NCBI RefSeq assembly: GCF_018613805.1
Contig: NZ_JAGGPL010000015.1
Coordinates: forward strand, 1-47,130
Length of the DNA: 47,130 nt
From: Arthrobacter sp. ISL-48
Lineage (GTDB): Bacteria > Actinomycetota > Actinomycetes > Actinomycetales > Micrococcaceae
Reading direction: 5' to 3'
The position numbers were made by a program, and so were the translations under genes. Below are positions 14,654 through 22,104 of the stretch, one piece after another. The notes beneath the pieces are model-generated. The model ran no database searches. It saw nothing but the letters and a program-made list of their open reading frames with translations, and was not told the DNA's origin. The first letter of the stretch is position 1, and each line of letters begins with the position of its first letter.

Positions 14654-16093
14654 ATGGAACCCTTAGCACCAGTCCGGCTGGAACCACAGCCCATTACTCC
14701 CGCGTCCGCTGATTCCGGGCTCCGGCGGTCCATGGGGCCGCGGCATCTGGTCATGATCGCCATGGGCGGGGTGATCGGCTCCGGCCTGTTCCTGAGCTCG
14801 GGCTACACCATCTCCCAGGCAGGGCCGCTCGGAGCGGTCATCGCCTACCTCATCGGCGCCTTTGTTGTGTATCTGGTGATGGCCTGCCTCGGTGAACTTG
14901 CCATTGCCTATCCGGTCTCAGGTTCCTTCCATATCTACGCGGCGAGGTCGATCGGGCCGGCCACCGGATTCACCACAGCCTGGCTCTACTGGCTCTGCTG
15001 GGCAGTTGCCATTGGATCGGAGTTCACTGCCTCCGGTCTCCTGATGCAACGCTGGTTCCCGGGCGTTGACGTCTGGGTATGGTGCCTCATCTTCGCCTCG
15101 ATCCTCTTCGGTCTGAACGCAGTTTCTTCGAAGTTCTTCGGCGAATCCGAGTTCTGGTTTGCCATCGTCAAGGTGGGCGCCATCGTGGTCCTGATCGTTT
15201 TCGGCGGCGCTGCGCTGTTCGGCTTCCACCCGCTCAGCGAGGGGGCCAGTCATCCCTTCATGTTTGAGAACTTCAACACCTCCGGCGGCCTCTTCCCCAA
15301 CGGCTTCACCGGTGTCCTCGTCACCGCACTTGCCGTGTTCTACGCCTTCTCTGGCTCGGAACTCATCGGTGTGGCAGCGGGCGAGACAACTGACCCCGCC
15401 ACCAGCATCCCCAAAGCGATGCGCAGCACAGTCATCCGCCTCCTGATCTTCTTCGTCGGGGCCATCGCTGTCATTGCCGCCACCATCCCGTTCGACCAGG
15501 TCGGACTGGACGAAAGCCCGTTCGTTACCGTCTTCTCATCCATCGGCATTCCATTTGCCGCCGACGTCATGAACTTCGTCATCATCACCGCGCTGCTCTC
15601 CGCCGGAAACAGCGGTCTTTTCTCCTGCGCCCGGATGCTTTACTCCCTTGCAGATGAGGGGCAGGCCCCCCGGGCACTGAAAAAGCTGACCCGGCGCGGC
15701 ATCCCCATGGTCGCGCTCTCCGTCAGCATGGTGGGCGGCCTGGCATCACTCATCAGCAGTGTCGTTGCGCCCGAAACTGTGTACCTGGCGCTCGTTTCGG
15801 TGGCAGGATTCGCCGTCGTCGGAGTCTGGATGTCCATCACCGCCTCGCACTTCTTCCACAGGAGGGCCTTCGTCAAGAACGGCGGCGATGTTGCTGCACT
15901 TCCCTACAAGGCCCCGCTGTTTCCGCTCGTGCCGATCCTGGCCTTTTCGCTCTGTCTCATTTCGCTCATCGGCATCGCCTATGACCCGAACCAGGTGGCG
16001 GCCCTCTACTTTGGACTCACTTTTGTCGCGGCCTGCTACGCCTTCTACTACTTCAGGTACGGTCGGAAAGCGCGCACCAACCAGGCCTCCTGA
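14654..16093 (+). CDS. mmuP: S-methylmethionine/amino acid permease (APC family, AAT group)
   Basis: A 479-residue, 12-helix permease. The start of helix 1 (MIAMGGVIGSGLFLSSGYTI), GPATGFTTAWLYWLCW, WFPGVDVWVWC, AFSGSELIGVAAGET and the ESPFVTVF and IGIPFAADVMNFVIITALLS stretches follow the E. coli MmuP protein closely as I recall it, more than generic amino acid permeases. MmuP imports S-methylmethionine by proton symport in the inner membrane. The assignment is helped by mmuM 3 kb downstream, since the two work as a pair. ATG 14654 has GGGAG upstream. A strong terminator follows at 16121-16155, so mmuP is probably a single transcription unit. Confidence 0.78.
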   Translation: MEPLAPVRLEPQPITPASADSGLRRSMGPRHLVMIAMGGVIGSGLFLSSGYTISQAGPLGAVIAYLIGAFVVYLVMACLGELAIAYPVSGSFHIYAARSIGPATGFTTAWLYWLCWAVAIGSEFTASGLLMQRWFPGVDVWVWCLIFASILFGLNAVSSKFFGESEFWFAIVKVGAIVVLIVFGGAALFGFHPLSEGASHPFMFENFNTSGGLFPNGFTGVLVTALAVFYAFSGSELIGVAAGETTDPATSIPKAMRSTVIRLLIFFVGAIAVIAATIPFDQVGLDESPFVTVFSSIGIPFAADVMNFVIITALLSAGNSGLFSCARMLYSLADEGQAPRALKKLTRRGIPMVALSVSMVGGLASLISSVVAPETVYLALVSVAGFAVVGVWMSITASHFFHRRAFVKNGGDVAALPYKAPLFPLVPILAFSLCLISLIGIAYDPNQVAALYFGLTFVAACYAFYYFRYGRKARTNQAS

Positions 16094-16120
16094 CGCCATC
16101 ATCACTTGACGGCTACTCAG

Positions 16121-16155
16121 CTTGGTGGCCGGGGCTTTCGTCCCCGGCCACCAAG
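16121..16155. terminator. Strong hairpin terminator after mmuP
   Basis: A perfect 14-base stem (CTTGGTGGCCGGGG with CCCCGGCCACCAAG) and a seven-base loop CTTTCGT, 28 bases after the mmuP stop. No long T-run follows, as is common in high-GC actinobacteria. It separates mmuP from the IclR gene. Confidence 0.75.
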
Positions 16156-16208
16156 CCGTGAAGGCATGTGAGAATAGGCGTAGTTATCGGCCGGAAGGAG
16201 CATGGAGC

Positions 16209-17009
16209 GTGGATTCCTCCTCGGAAGCGTCGTCCATGGCCCAAGGACTTCGGATTGTTCGGCTGGTCGCAGACCGGGAGAAGTGGGGCCGGCGGCTTCT
16301 CGGCGTTTCCCAGCTCGCAGCCGAGCTGGAGATGGAGCAAAGCCGCGTCTCCCGTCTGACCCAGGAATTGTGCGAGTTGGGGCTGCTGGAACGTGTCGAC
16401 CGCGGCCCCTTCCGAGCCGGCCCACGTTTTTTCAGCCTGGCCGCATCGTTGAATACCGGCTGGGTCCGAGAATCCAGGACCGAACTTGAGGCTTTGGCGG
16501 CTTCTTTCGGCCTTAGATCCAGGCTCTCCGTCCGCGAGGGCTTCCGCGTCATTCTCCTGCGGGCCTCCAGCAATGACGCAGTCCCCGGCAGCTTCGTGAA
16601 ACCCGGCATGGTGACGCCCGTCTGGTGTACGGGGTCCGGCCGGGCGTTGCTTTGGGACGAAGATGAGCCAGCCGTTCAAGCCCTCCTTGAGGACGTTAAC
16701 TTCATTGGCGTCGGCGGTCCCGGGGCGGCCCATTCGCCCCAGGGAGTCGCCGAACTGATGGAGCGGGACAGGGAAAGGGGCTGCATTGTCGCAGAGGAAG
16801 AATTTGAGCACGGAGTCTCCGAACTGGCCGTTCCCGTCCGGGGCGCTGATGGCTCCATTCTTGCCGCGCTCAGCGTCCTGGGGGGCCGGGCCGAGATCCA
16901 GTCCGGCACTGTCGATATTGCAAGGGCCCTCACGGCAGCAGGTGAACGGCTGGGACGGTACGAGGGCCGCGCCAGGGACGGCGCGGGCCGGAAAGGTCTT
17001 GCAGGCTAG
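16209..17009 (+). CDS. IclR-family transcriptional regulator (first of two)
   Basis: From GTG 16209, with GGAAGGAG eight bases upstream, the product is 266 residues. The N-terminal winged HTH is at about 10-70 (LLGVSQLAAELEMEQSRVSR), followed by the IclR effector domain with the usual marks: GSGRALLWDED, an RGCIVAEEEFEHGVSELAVPV strand and SILAALSVLGG. The family senses small molecules and controls neighbouring catabolic or transport genes. It lies between mmuP and the oppositely directed second IclR gene, and shares its stop tetranucleotide CTAG with that gene. The effector may be S-methylmethionine or a cyclase substrate; that is inference. Confidence 0.82.
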   Translation: MDSSSEASSMAQGLRIVRLVADREKWGRRLLGVSQLAAELEMEQSRVSRLTQELCELGLLERVDRGPFRAGPRFFSLAASLNTGWVRESRTELEALAASFGLRSRLSVREGFRVILLRASSNDAVPGSFVKPGMVTPVWCTGSGRALLWDEDEPAVQALLEDVNFIGVGGPGAAHSPQGVAELMERDRERGCIVAEEEFEHGVSELAVPVRGADGSILAALSVLGGRAEIQSGTVDIARALTAAGERLGRYEGRARDGAGRKGLAG

Positions 17010-17779
17010 GGCCGGTTTTGCGGACCGGCGTGACCCAGTGTCGACTCGAGCCACTTTCCCCATGACACGAGAGCCTTGGCGCTGGGCTCCAGCCGCGGCT
17101 CCAGGCGTGTCTTGGCGCCGACAACCTGCAGCGCTGCCACCACGTCGCCCTTAAAGTCACGTATCGGCACAGCCAGGGAATACAGTCCCGGCTCGGCTTC
17201 CTCGTCCACGATGGAGTACCCCCGCACCCGGGCCGTGCGCAGTCGTGACAGGAAGTCCTCGACGTCGACGGGTGTATTGGGGCCGTGACGCACGAAGGCG
17301 ACGTCGGAAAAGATAGTCCGGACCTCGTCGTCGGACTCTTCCCACAGCAGTGCCTGGCCGGCATCGCTGCAGTAGGCCGGGTAGGGGCGGCCCAGCCACG
17401 AACCGACCATGTTGCTGCTGGCTGGAACACGCTCGCCGACGGTGACCGTGCTGTCCCCGCTCAGGACGCCAAGGAAACATCCTTCATCAGTCTCAGCCGC
17501 CAGGCCTTCCAGCGCGGTCACACCGTCAGACTGCAGCCGTTGCTGTGTCAATTGCTGGGCGTCCGTAAGGAGCGACCAGTCCAGGGTGTAGTACCGATCC
17601 CTGCGTGCCAGGAACCCCTCCTGCTGGGCGGTCCGCAGGCTGCGAGAAACCTGGCTGCGGTCTTTGCCAAGATCGGCAGCAATATCAGCGACCGTTCCTC
17701 CGGGCAGGCCTTCCGCGTTGCGGGAGCCGGCCGCCAGGACGGCCGTGATTCCCCGGCCCATGCTGGATGTCTTTGGCAT
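17006..17779 (-). CDS. IclR-family transcriptional regulator (second of two)
   Basis: From ATG 17779 the product is 257 residues. The HTH (about 28-60: TVADIAADLGKDRSQVSRSL) and the effector domain (YCSDAGQALLWEES, RVRGYSIVDEEAEPGLYSLA, VVAALQVVG) are arranged as in the neighbouring IclR protein, so they are likely old paralogues. A TAGAAT box ends seven bases before the ATG, which suggests a leaderless mRNA; an in-frame GTG at 17797 is less likely. It lies downstream of the cyclase gene on the same strand, 32 bases away, and probably regulates that unit. Confidence 0.8.
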   Translation of the reverse strand: MPKTSSMGRGITAVLAAGSRNAEGLPGGTVADIAADLGKDRSQVSRSLRTAQQEGFLARRDRYYTLDWSLLTDAQQLTQQRLQSDGVTALEGLAAETDEGCFLGVLSGDSTVTVGERVPASSNMVGSWLGRPYPAYCSDAGQALLWEESDDEVRTIFSDVAFVRHGPNTPVDVEDFLSRLRTARVRGYSIVDEEAEPGLYSLAVPIRDFKGDVVAALQVVGAKTRLEPRLEPSAKALVSWGKWLESTLGHAGPQNRP

Positions 17780-17811
17780 GGGTCCGATTCTAGCCACTCG
17801 GTGGATGCTTC

Positions 17812-18561
17812 TTAGTGGATGGCGAAGACCCGAGCCGGAAAACCGCTGCCTCCCTGGGGCTTGGGCCAGCTGGCAATGAGTACCGCGCCCGCTTCCGGAA
17901 GTCCTTCCAAGTTGGCCATGAGCTCAATTTGCCACCGGTTTTGCGCCAAGATGTAGGTCTCCAGGCTGAAATCCTGCCGGGACGTGGCAAGCCCCGGGTC
18001 TGTGTCCGTCTGTTCATGGCCGACGGCAGTAACCGACCGCTCCTCAACCAGGAAGGAGAGAACCTCCTGCGACCAGCCCGGCGTGTGGCTGACGCCGTCG
18101 TCGTCCCTGTTGGCCATGGCGCCGGCGTCGGGCCATCGGTGACTCCACCCTGTCCGCAACGCGACAAAGGCCCCGGGCGCGATGGCACCATTGCGGTCTT
18201 CCCATGCCTGAACGTCCTCCAACGTGGGGGTAGCGTCCGCATTTGAAGTGACGCGCCCCGTGATGTCCAGGACGACCAGCGGAAGGACCATCTCCTCCAC
18301 AGGAATCTGGTCCAGGGTCCGCCCGCCGGAGGCAAAGTGTGAGGGAGGATCAACGTGTGTTCCCCATTGGCCGATGATCGAATACCGGTGAGCGGTGAAA
18401 CCGTCGCCTTTCTCCAAGTCGAATACCGTCTCCCTGACTTCGTCGGGGAACGCCGGGAAGTGCGGCTGGCCGGGGTGGAAGGCGTGCGTCAGGTCAGTAA
18501 ATGACCTGCCGGCAAGAAGCGGCTGCAGGCCGTCCCAAAGTCCGCTTGTGGTTTCAATCAT
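17812..18561 (-). CDS. Cyclase-family metal-dependent hydrolase (kynurenine formamidase-like)
   Basis: A 249-residue protein of the cyclase family (PF04199), which includes kynurenine formamidase and isatin hydrolase. The metal motif HxDxxxH is seen in GTHVDPPSHF (His69, Asp71, His75), and a late AVGHEQTDTD stretch supplies another conserved His region. The first strand, SFTDLTHAFHPGQPHFPAF, is also typical. These enzymes hydrolyse amide or lactam-like bonds using zinc or manganese. The substrate here is unknown, and there is no other tryptophan catabolism gene. Its start overlaps the stop of the upstream NIF3-like gene in an ATGA, so the pair is translationally coupled. Confidence 0.82.
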   Translation of the reverse strand: MIETTSGLWDGLQPLLAGRSFTDLTHAFHPGQPHFPAFPDEVRETVFDLEKGDGFTAHRYSIIGQWGTHVDPPSHFASGGRTLDQIPVEEMVLPLVVLDITGRVTSNADATPTLEDVQAWEDRNGAIAPGAFVALRTGWSHRWPDAGAMANRDDDGVSHTPGWSQEVLSFLVEERSVTAVGHEQTDTDPGLATSRQDFSLETYILAQNRWQIELMANLEGLPEAGAVLIASWPKPQGGSGFPARVFAIH

Positions 18562-19007
18562 GATGCGGCCTGGCTTTCAAAGACTGCCGGCAGGGCAGTG
18601 TTGGAGACGCTCATCGGCCCCGTCAGCTCGATGACCGGCACCTCCCAGGGATGGATGTCAACGATGTGCTCCAGGAAGCGTTGCACCGCAGCGTCATCGA
18701 GTGCAGCATCGAAATACGTTGTGAAGACGAAGGTCGGTGAGATCGTCTCCTGGCCTACCGCCCCCAAGGTAGGGGTCGCACCTTCAGCGCATGTGAATCC
18801 CTCGAAACCCACACCGGATTCGAAGACATGTCTGTAGTTGCCGAAATCCCCCAGGTCTGGGGATCCAGATAAAGCCTGAAGCAGGGCCACGATGCCCGCT
18901 TCGTCCTTGAATGCTTCTGCATCGCCCTTTGCGAGTCGCGAGAAGGTTTCCGAGGCTATGGGCCAATGGACGCGCAGCTTACGCACTGCCTTCATTTCAA
19001 TCTTCAA
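18558..19007 (-). CDS. Small protein resembling the NIF3/YqfO insert (CutA-like) domain
   Basis: From TTG 19007, which has AGGAAGAGG five bases upstream, the protein has 149 residues. The C-terminal half shows the signature of the extra domain found in YqfO-type NIF3 proteins: DFGNYRHVFESGVGFEGF, GATPTLGAVGQE (76-87), VFTTYFD and IHPWEVPVIEL (118-128), where the family usually has HPYExPxxxI. That fold resembles PII/CutA trimers. The rest of a NIF3 protein is absent. Earlier starts at 19052 (ATG) and a later ATG at 18995 are possible. Its coupling to the cyclase gene suggests a joint pathway. Fold assignment is by pattern only. Confidence 0.55.
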   Translation of the reverse strand: MKIEMKAVRKLRVHWPIASETFSRLAKGDAEAFKDEAGIVALLQALSGSPDLGDFGNYRHVFESGVGFEGFTCAEGATPTLGAVGQETISPTFVFTTYFDAALDDAAVQRFLEHIVDIHPWEVPVIELTGPMSVSNTALPAVFESQAAS

Positions 19008-19077
19008 GGAAGCCTCTTCCTGATCGGCGTGCAATAGTGTGGTGCATGTCATGCTGGCATAGAGTTATGATCATTAC

Positions 19078-19095
19078 AAGCATTAGAAGTTGCTT
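19078..19095. promoter_or_regulatory. Inverted repeat in the intergenic region before mmuM
   Basis: AAGCA-N8-TGCTT lies in the 137-base gap between mmuM and the divergent NIF3-like/cyclase unit. It overlaps a TTGCTT that could serve as a -35 for mmuM, with GAATAG about 15 bases on. A shared operator for one of the IclR proteins is plausible but not shown. Confidence 0.28.
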
Positions 19096-19144
19096 ATAGC
19101 GCATACTCTTGAATAGAAGACCGAACCGCTTGGAGCCCTAAACG

Positions 19145-20155
19145 ATGCCAAGTAACACCAAGCTCTCCCGCCTGCTCGACGCCGGAGCGGACCTGATAGT
19201 GGACGGCGCCCTCGCTACTGAGCTTGAAGCGCACGGCTGCAATCTGGAAGACGCTTTGTGGTCCGCCAAAGTCCTGCTGGAACAGCCCCAACTCGTCAAA
19301 CGCGTTCACCGTGATTACTTCCGCGCCGGGGCAAACGTGGCCATCACGGCCAGCTATCAGGCGACACCCCTGGGATTTGCCCGGCGCGGCATCACTGAGG
19401 AAGCGGCCTTGGAACGGGTGGCACTAAGTGTGCGGCTGGCCGACGAAGCGCGCCGAGAGCACCTGATCGAACACCCCGAAGCTGGCCCCCTGCTGATTGC
19501 GGGTTCTGTCGGGCCCTATGGCGCATACCTCGCGGATGGGTCGGAATACCGGGGCGATTACATCCTTAGCCGAAACGAGTTTTTGGAGTTCCACAGGCCT
19601 CGGATCGCAGCGCTGGTGGAAGCGGGAGTGGACCTTCTTGCGTGCGAAACGCTCCCGTCATTGCCGGAGGCCGAGGCCCTGCTGGCGCTGATAAAGGAGT
19701 TCGACGTCGAAAGCTGGCTCTCCTTCACGCTCCGGGACGGAGGGCACATCAGTGACGGTACGCCGCTGGCCCAGGTGGCAAGGCTCTGTGGGGATCAGCC
19801 ACTCGTGGCGGCGGTCGGAGTGAATTGCGTGCCACTGGAGTTGGTCTCCCCGGCACTGGACGCTTTGGGCAATGCCACCGATATGCCCCTCATCGCCTAT
19901 CCAAATTCGGGCGAAACTTATGACGCAGTCACCAAAATGTGGGGGCCGGCCGCAGCCGGGGACAGCCCCGCCGGCCCCGGTAGCCAGCAGCCCGAAAGCC
20001 TCGCGGCAGGAGCCGCCGTCTGGCGTGGACTTGGTGCCCGGCTCATAGGCGGGTGCTGCCGGACGACCCCGGATGATATTGCCGCCGTGGCCAGGCCGTC
20101 AGAAAATCCCTTGCCTCGGGGGGGCATGAACTGTCTTAGGTGGCTCCCACGCTAA
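19145..20155 (+). CDS. mmuM: Homocysteine S-methyltransferase
   Basis: A 336-residue methyltransferase of the zinc-dependent homocysteine methyltransferase family. DGALATELE (20-28) is the family's substrate loop. Zinc ligands are Cys228 in GVNC and Cys304/Cys305 in GGCCRTTP. MmuM moves a methyl group from S-methylmethionine (or SAM) to homocysteine to make two methionines, in the cytoplasm. Pairing with mmuP upstream fits this role, although four genes lie between them. ATG 19145 follows GGAG. After GGCC the protein ends with about 30 residues that are not well conserved. Confidence 0.88.
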   Translation: MPSNTKLSRLLDAGADLIVDGALATELEAHGCNLEDALWSAKVLLEQPQLVKRVHRDYFRAGANVAITASYQATPLGFARRGITEEAALERVALSVRLADEARREHLIEHPEAGPLLIAGSVGPYGAYLADGSEYRGDYILSRNEFLEFHRPRIAALVEAGVDLLACETLPSLPEAEALLALIKEFDVESWLSFTLRDGGHISDGTPLAQVARLCGDQPLVAAVGVNCVPLELVSPALDALGNATDMPLIAYPNSGETYDAVTKMWGPAAAGDSPAGPGSQQPESLAAGAAVWRGLGARLIGGCCRTTPDDIAAVARPSENPLPRGGMNCLRWLPR

Positions 20156-20191
20156 CCAGTTTAGGTACTACGCCGGATCGGCGAACGGCCC

Positions 20192-21139
20192 TCAAAGGAG
20201 CTCCTCGAAAACGAGCTGCCCAATGCGTGCGATGAGGGCGTTGCTGGTCACCGCTGCCGGATTGCTCGTCCGGGTCATCACGGCGAGCGTTAGGGGAGCA
20301 CGCGCATCCTTCCACACGGCGCCAGCGTCATTCACGACTCCGTAACCGCCGGCCCCGGTCTTGTCAGCGAGTTCAGAGCCAGGGGGGACGGCAGCCCCAA
20401 GCCGCTTTCCTGCGGTTGCGTTGCGGAGCATCCAGCAGCGAAGACGGGCCTGCCCGAGAGTATTCAGTGCGTTGCCGAGCAGGAGGGCCTCGTAGAGTTT
20501 GTGGATGTCAGACGGCGTGCTGGTATCGCGAAGGTCCCCGGGAAGGGACTCATTGAGCTCCGGCTCCCACCGGTCGAGACGGGTGGACTGCGCACCGAGC
20601 GTCCGCGCATATGCGCCTATCTCCCCGGGACCTCCGATGAGTTCGAGCAGGAGATTGCCAGCAGTGTTGTCGCTGAAACGCAGTGCAGCGTCGGCGAGTT
20701 CCTCGACGCTCATGTCCCGATCCTCGTCGGCAGCGCAAATTAAGGAGTTCTCGACAATCTGATCGTCACGGAACAGAATACGGCGCTTCCAGAACTCGTC
20801 GTCGTATGCGTGGTCGCGCAGCAGCCGGGCGACAGCGAGCGGCTTGAAAAGGGAGCACATCGGGAACGCGTCACCGCCTCGATACGTGTAGGAGCTTTGT
20901 CCTGGTTGACCCGCGGCAATCCCGATGGTGACGCCGGTCGCCGATTCGAGGTCGGCGAGTGCCCGGTCGAGACGCCGATGGACGTTCCCCGTCACGGGTG
21001 GCTTGCCGCCTGCGGATATCAGGCTTCCTGTGCCGGTTAGGGACGTTGCGAGTAGTTGGCTTGCGCCGAACACGAGGATCCCGCGGCGGGTCGGGTCGAA
21101 GGGCAGGTTTTGCGGATGGGCTACGTGAAATGGATTCAT
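20192..21139 (-). CDS. Class A beta-lactamase, Tat-type signal
   Basis: A 315-residue class A enzyme with all active-site motifs: SLFK at 96-99 (nucleophile Ser96, Lys99), SDN at 156-158, EPELN at 192-196 (Glu192 is the general base known as Glu166) and KTG at 260-262. Cys95 precedes the serine, as in several carbapenem-active and actinobacterial enzymes, but no spectrum can be deduced. The N-terminus has TRRGILVFGASQLLATSL, which suits Tat export. It hydrolyses beta-lactams outside the membrane. The gene is divergent from a LysR regulator gene with a beta-lactamase-like partner, the order seen for blaL in Streptomyces cacaoi. ATG 21139 is preferred over an upstream GTG or ATG in the same frame. 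Confidence 0.9.
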   Translation of the reverse strand: MNPFHVAHPQNLPFDPTRRGILVFGASQLLATSLTGTGSLISAGGKPPVTGNVHRRLDRALADLESATGVTIGIAAGQPGQSSYTYRGGDAFPMCSLFKPLAVARLLRDHAYDDEFWKRRILFRDDQIVENSLICAADEDRDMSVEELADAALRFSDNTAGNLLLELIGGPGEIGAYARTLGAQSTRLDRWEPELNESLPGDLRDTSTPSDIHKLYEALLLGNALNTLGQARLRCWMLRNATAGKRLGAAVPPGSELADKTGAGGYGVVNDAGAVWKDARAPLTLAVMTRTSNPAAVTSNALIARIGQLVFEELL

Positions 21140-21195
21140 GAGGCCAGTCTGAGGGGCAGGGTGTGATGCGTTCAAAGCCGAAAATGACGAGATTA

Positions 21196-21213
21196 ATGCA
21201 TTTACCGCATAAT
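21196..21213. promoter_or_regulatory. LysR-type T-N11-A box overlapping a -10 element
   Basis: ATGC-N7-GCAT (21196-21210) contains the LysR signature T-N11-A (T21197, A21209). It overlaps CATAAT (21208-21213), a good -10 that ends six bases before the regulator ATG at 21220. Binding would repress the regulator's own promoter and could activate the divergent beta-lactamase gene. Site and spacing are seen; function is inferred from family behaviour. Confidence 0.55.
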
Positions 21214-21219
21214 TGTGGA

Positions 21220-22104
21220 ATGGATGTCCTCAGTGGAGCGCGTGCGTTCGTCGCCGTCGCTCATCGGCGAAGCTTCTCGGCCGCCGCGCATGACGAGCGG
21301 ACCACCCAGCCCGTAGTAAGCCGGCGAGTCGCCGCACTCGAGGCCCAACTCGGCGGGGCGCTGCTCGAACGGAGCACGCGCCAGGTGAGTCTCACCCCGA
21401 TGGGCGCGGCACTTCTGGGACATGCTCAGGGGCTTCTGGGCGCCGAACGCTCGCTCCTCGATGCGGCAGCATCCCATCTTCGGGGCGCGATCCGCCTTCT
21501 CGTACCAGGCGACCTAAATCCCGCCCGGTGGGCAGCCCTTCGCCTGCGTGCGCTCGGGGCGGGCGCCGACGTCGAGATCGAGGAAAACGACCGGGAGCGG
21601 CGTTCCTTGCGGTTCCGACTGGGGGAGGTGGATGCCGCCATCCTCCCGGTCGAGACCGCACGGGCCGATTGGATAGTGCCGCTGGGCCTCGCGCAAGCCA
21701 CCGATCGGATCAGGCCGCTTACACTTGCGGTTCTGCGTCCGACCAGGGCCCTGGGGCCGCGCGCGGCTTCGCGTATTGCCGTCCTGGAAGAGGACGCATC
21801 CGCCCAACTTATGTCCGTTGCACGAGCAGCAGCTGCGGAATCCGGGCTGGCTGCGCATCAGGTGTACGCGTCCGCAAGCGTCGTCAGCGCGCTCACCGGT
21901 GCGCTGGCAGGCGACGACTGGGTCCTCTGCGCCCGGGATCAGGCCGCAGCGTGGGGTCTGCAATGGTTCGGGCTGCGCGAGTTGGATGTAGCACGTGCGT
22001 ATCGGCTTGAGTCGCGCACTCCAGACGGCGGGAAGCTGTTCAATACGGCCCTTCGGCGGGAAATCGCTGCGGCGCTCGGCGTCGTCAGTCTGGACCAGCC
22101 GTGA
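21220..22104 (+). CDS. LysR-family regulator, BlaA-like
   Basis: A 294-residue LysR protein. The N-terminal HTH (about 1-60) reads ARAFVAVAHRRSFSAAA, TTQPVVSRRVAALEAQLG and LLERSTRQVSLTPMG, which is standard for the family. The C-terminal effector domain is divergent. The gene is divergent from the class A beta-lactamase gene and overlaps the next gene by four bases (GTGA), so regulator and beta-lactamase-like partner are co-made. The same set, BlaA (LysR) plus BlaB, controls blaL in Streptomyces cacaoi. ATG 21220 fits a leaderless mRNA, with a -10 just upstream. The frame extends to 21163 but lacks LysR features there. Confidence 0.82.
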   Translation: MDVLSGARAFVAVAHRRSFSAAAHDERTTQPVVSRRVAALEAQLGGALLERSTRQVSLTPMGAALLGHAQGLLGAERSLLDAAASHLRGAIRLLVPGDLNPARWAALRLRALGAGADVEIEENDRERRSLRFRLGEVDAAILPVETARADWIVPLGLAQATDRIRPLTLAVLRPTRALGPRAASRIAVLEEDASAQLMSVARAAAAESGLAAHQVYASASVVSALTGALAGDDWVLCARDQAAAWGLQWFGLRELDVARAYRLESRTPDGGKLFNTALRREIAAALGVVSLDQP

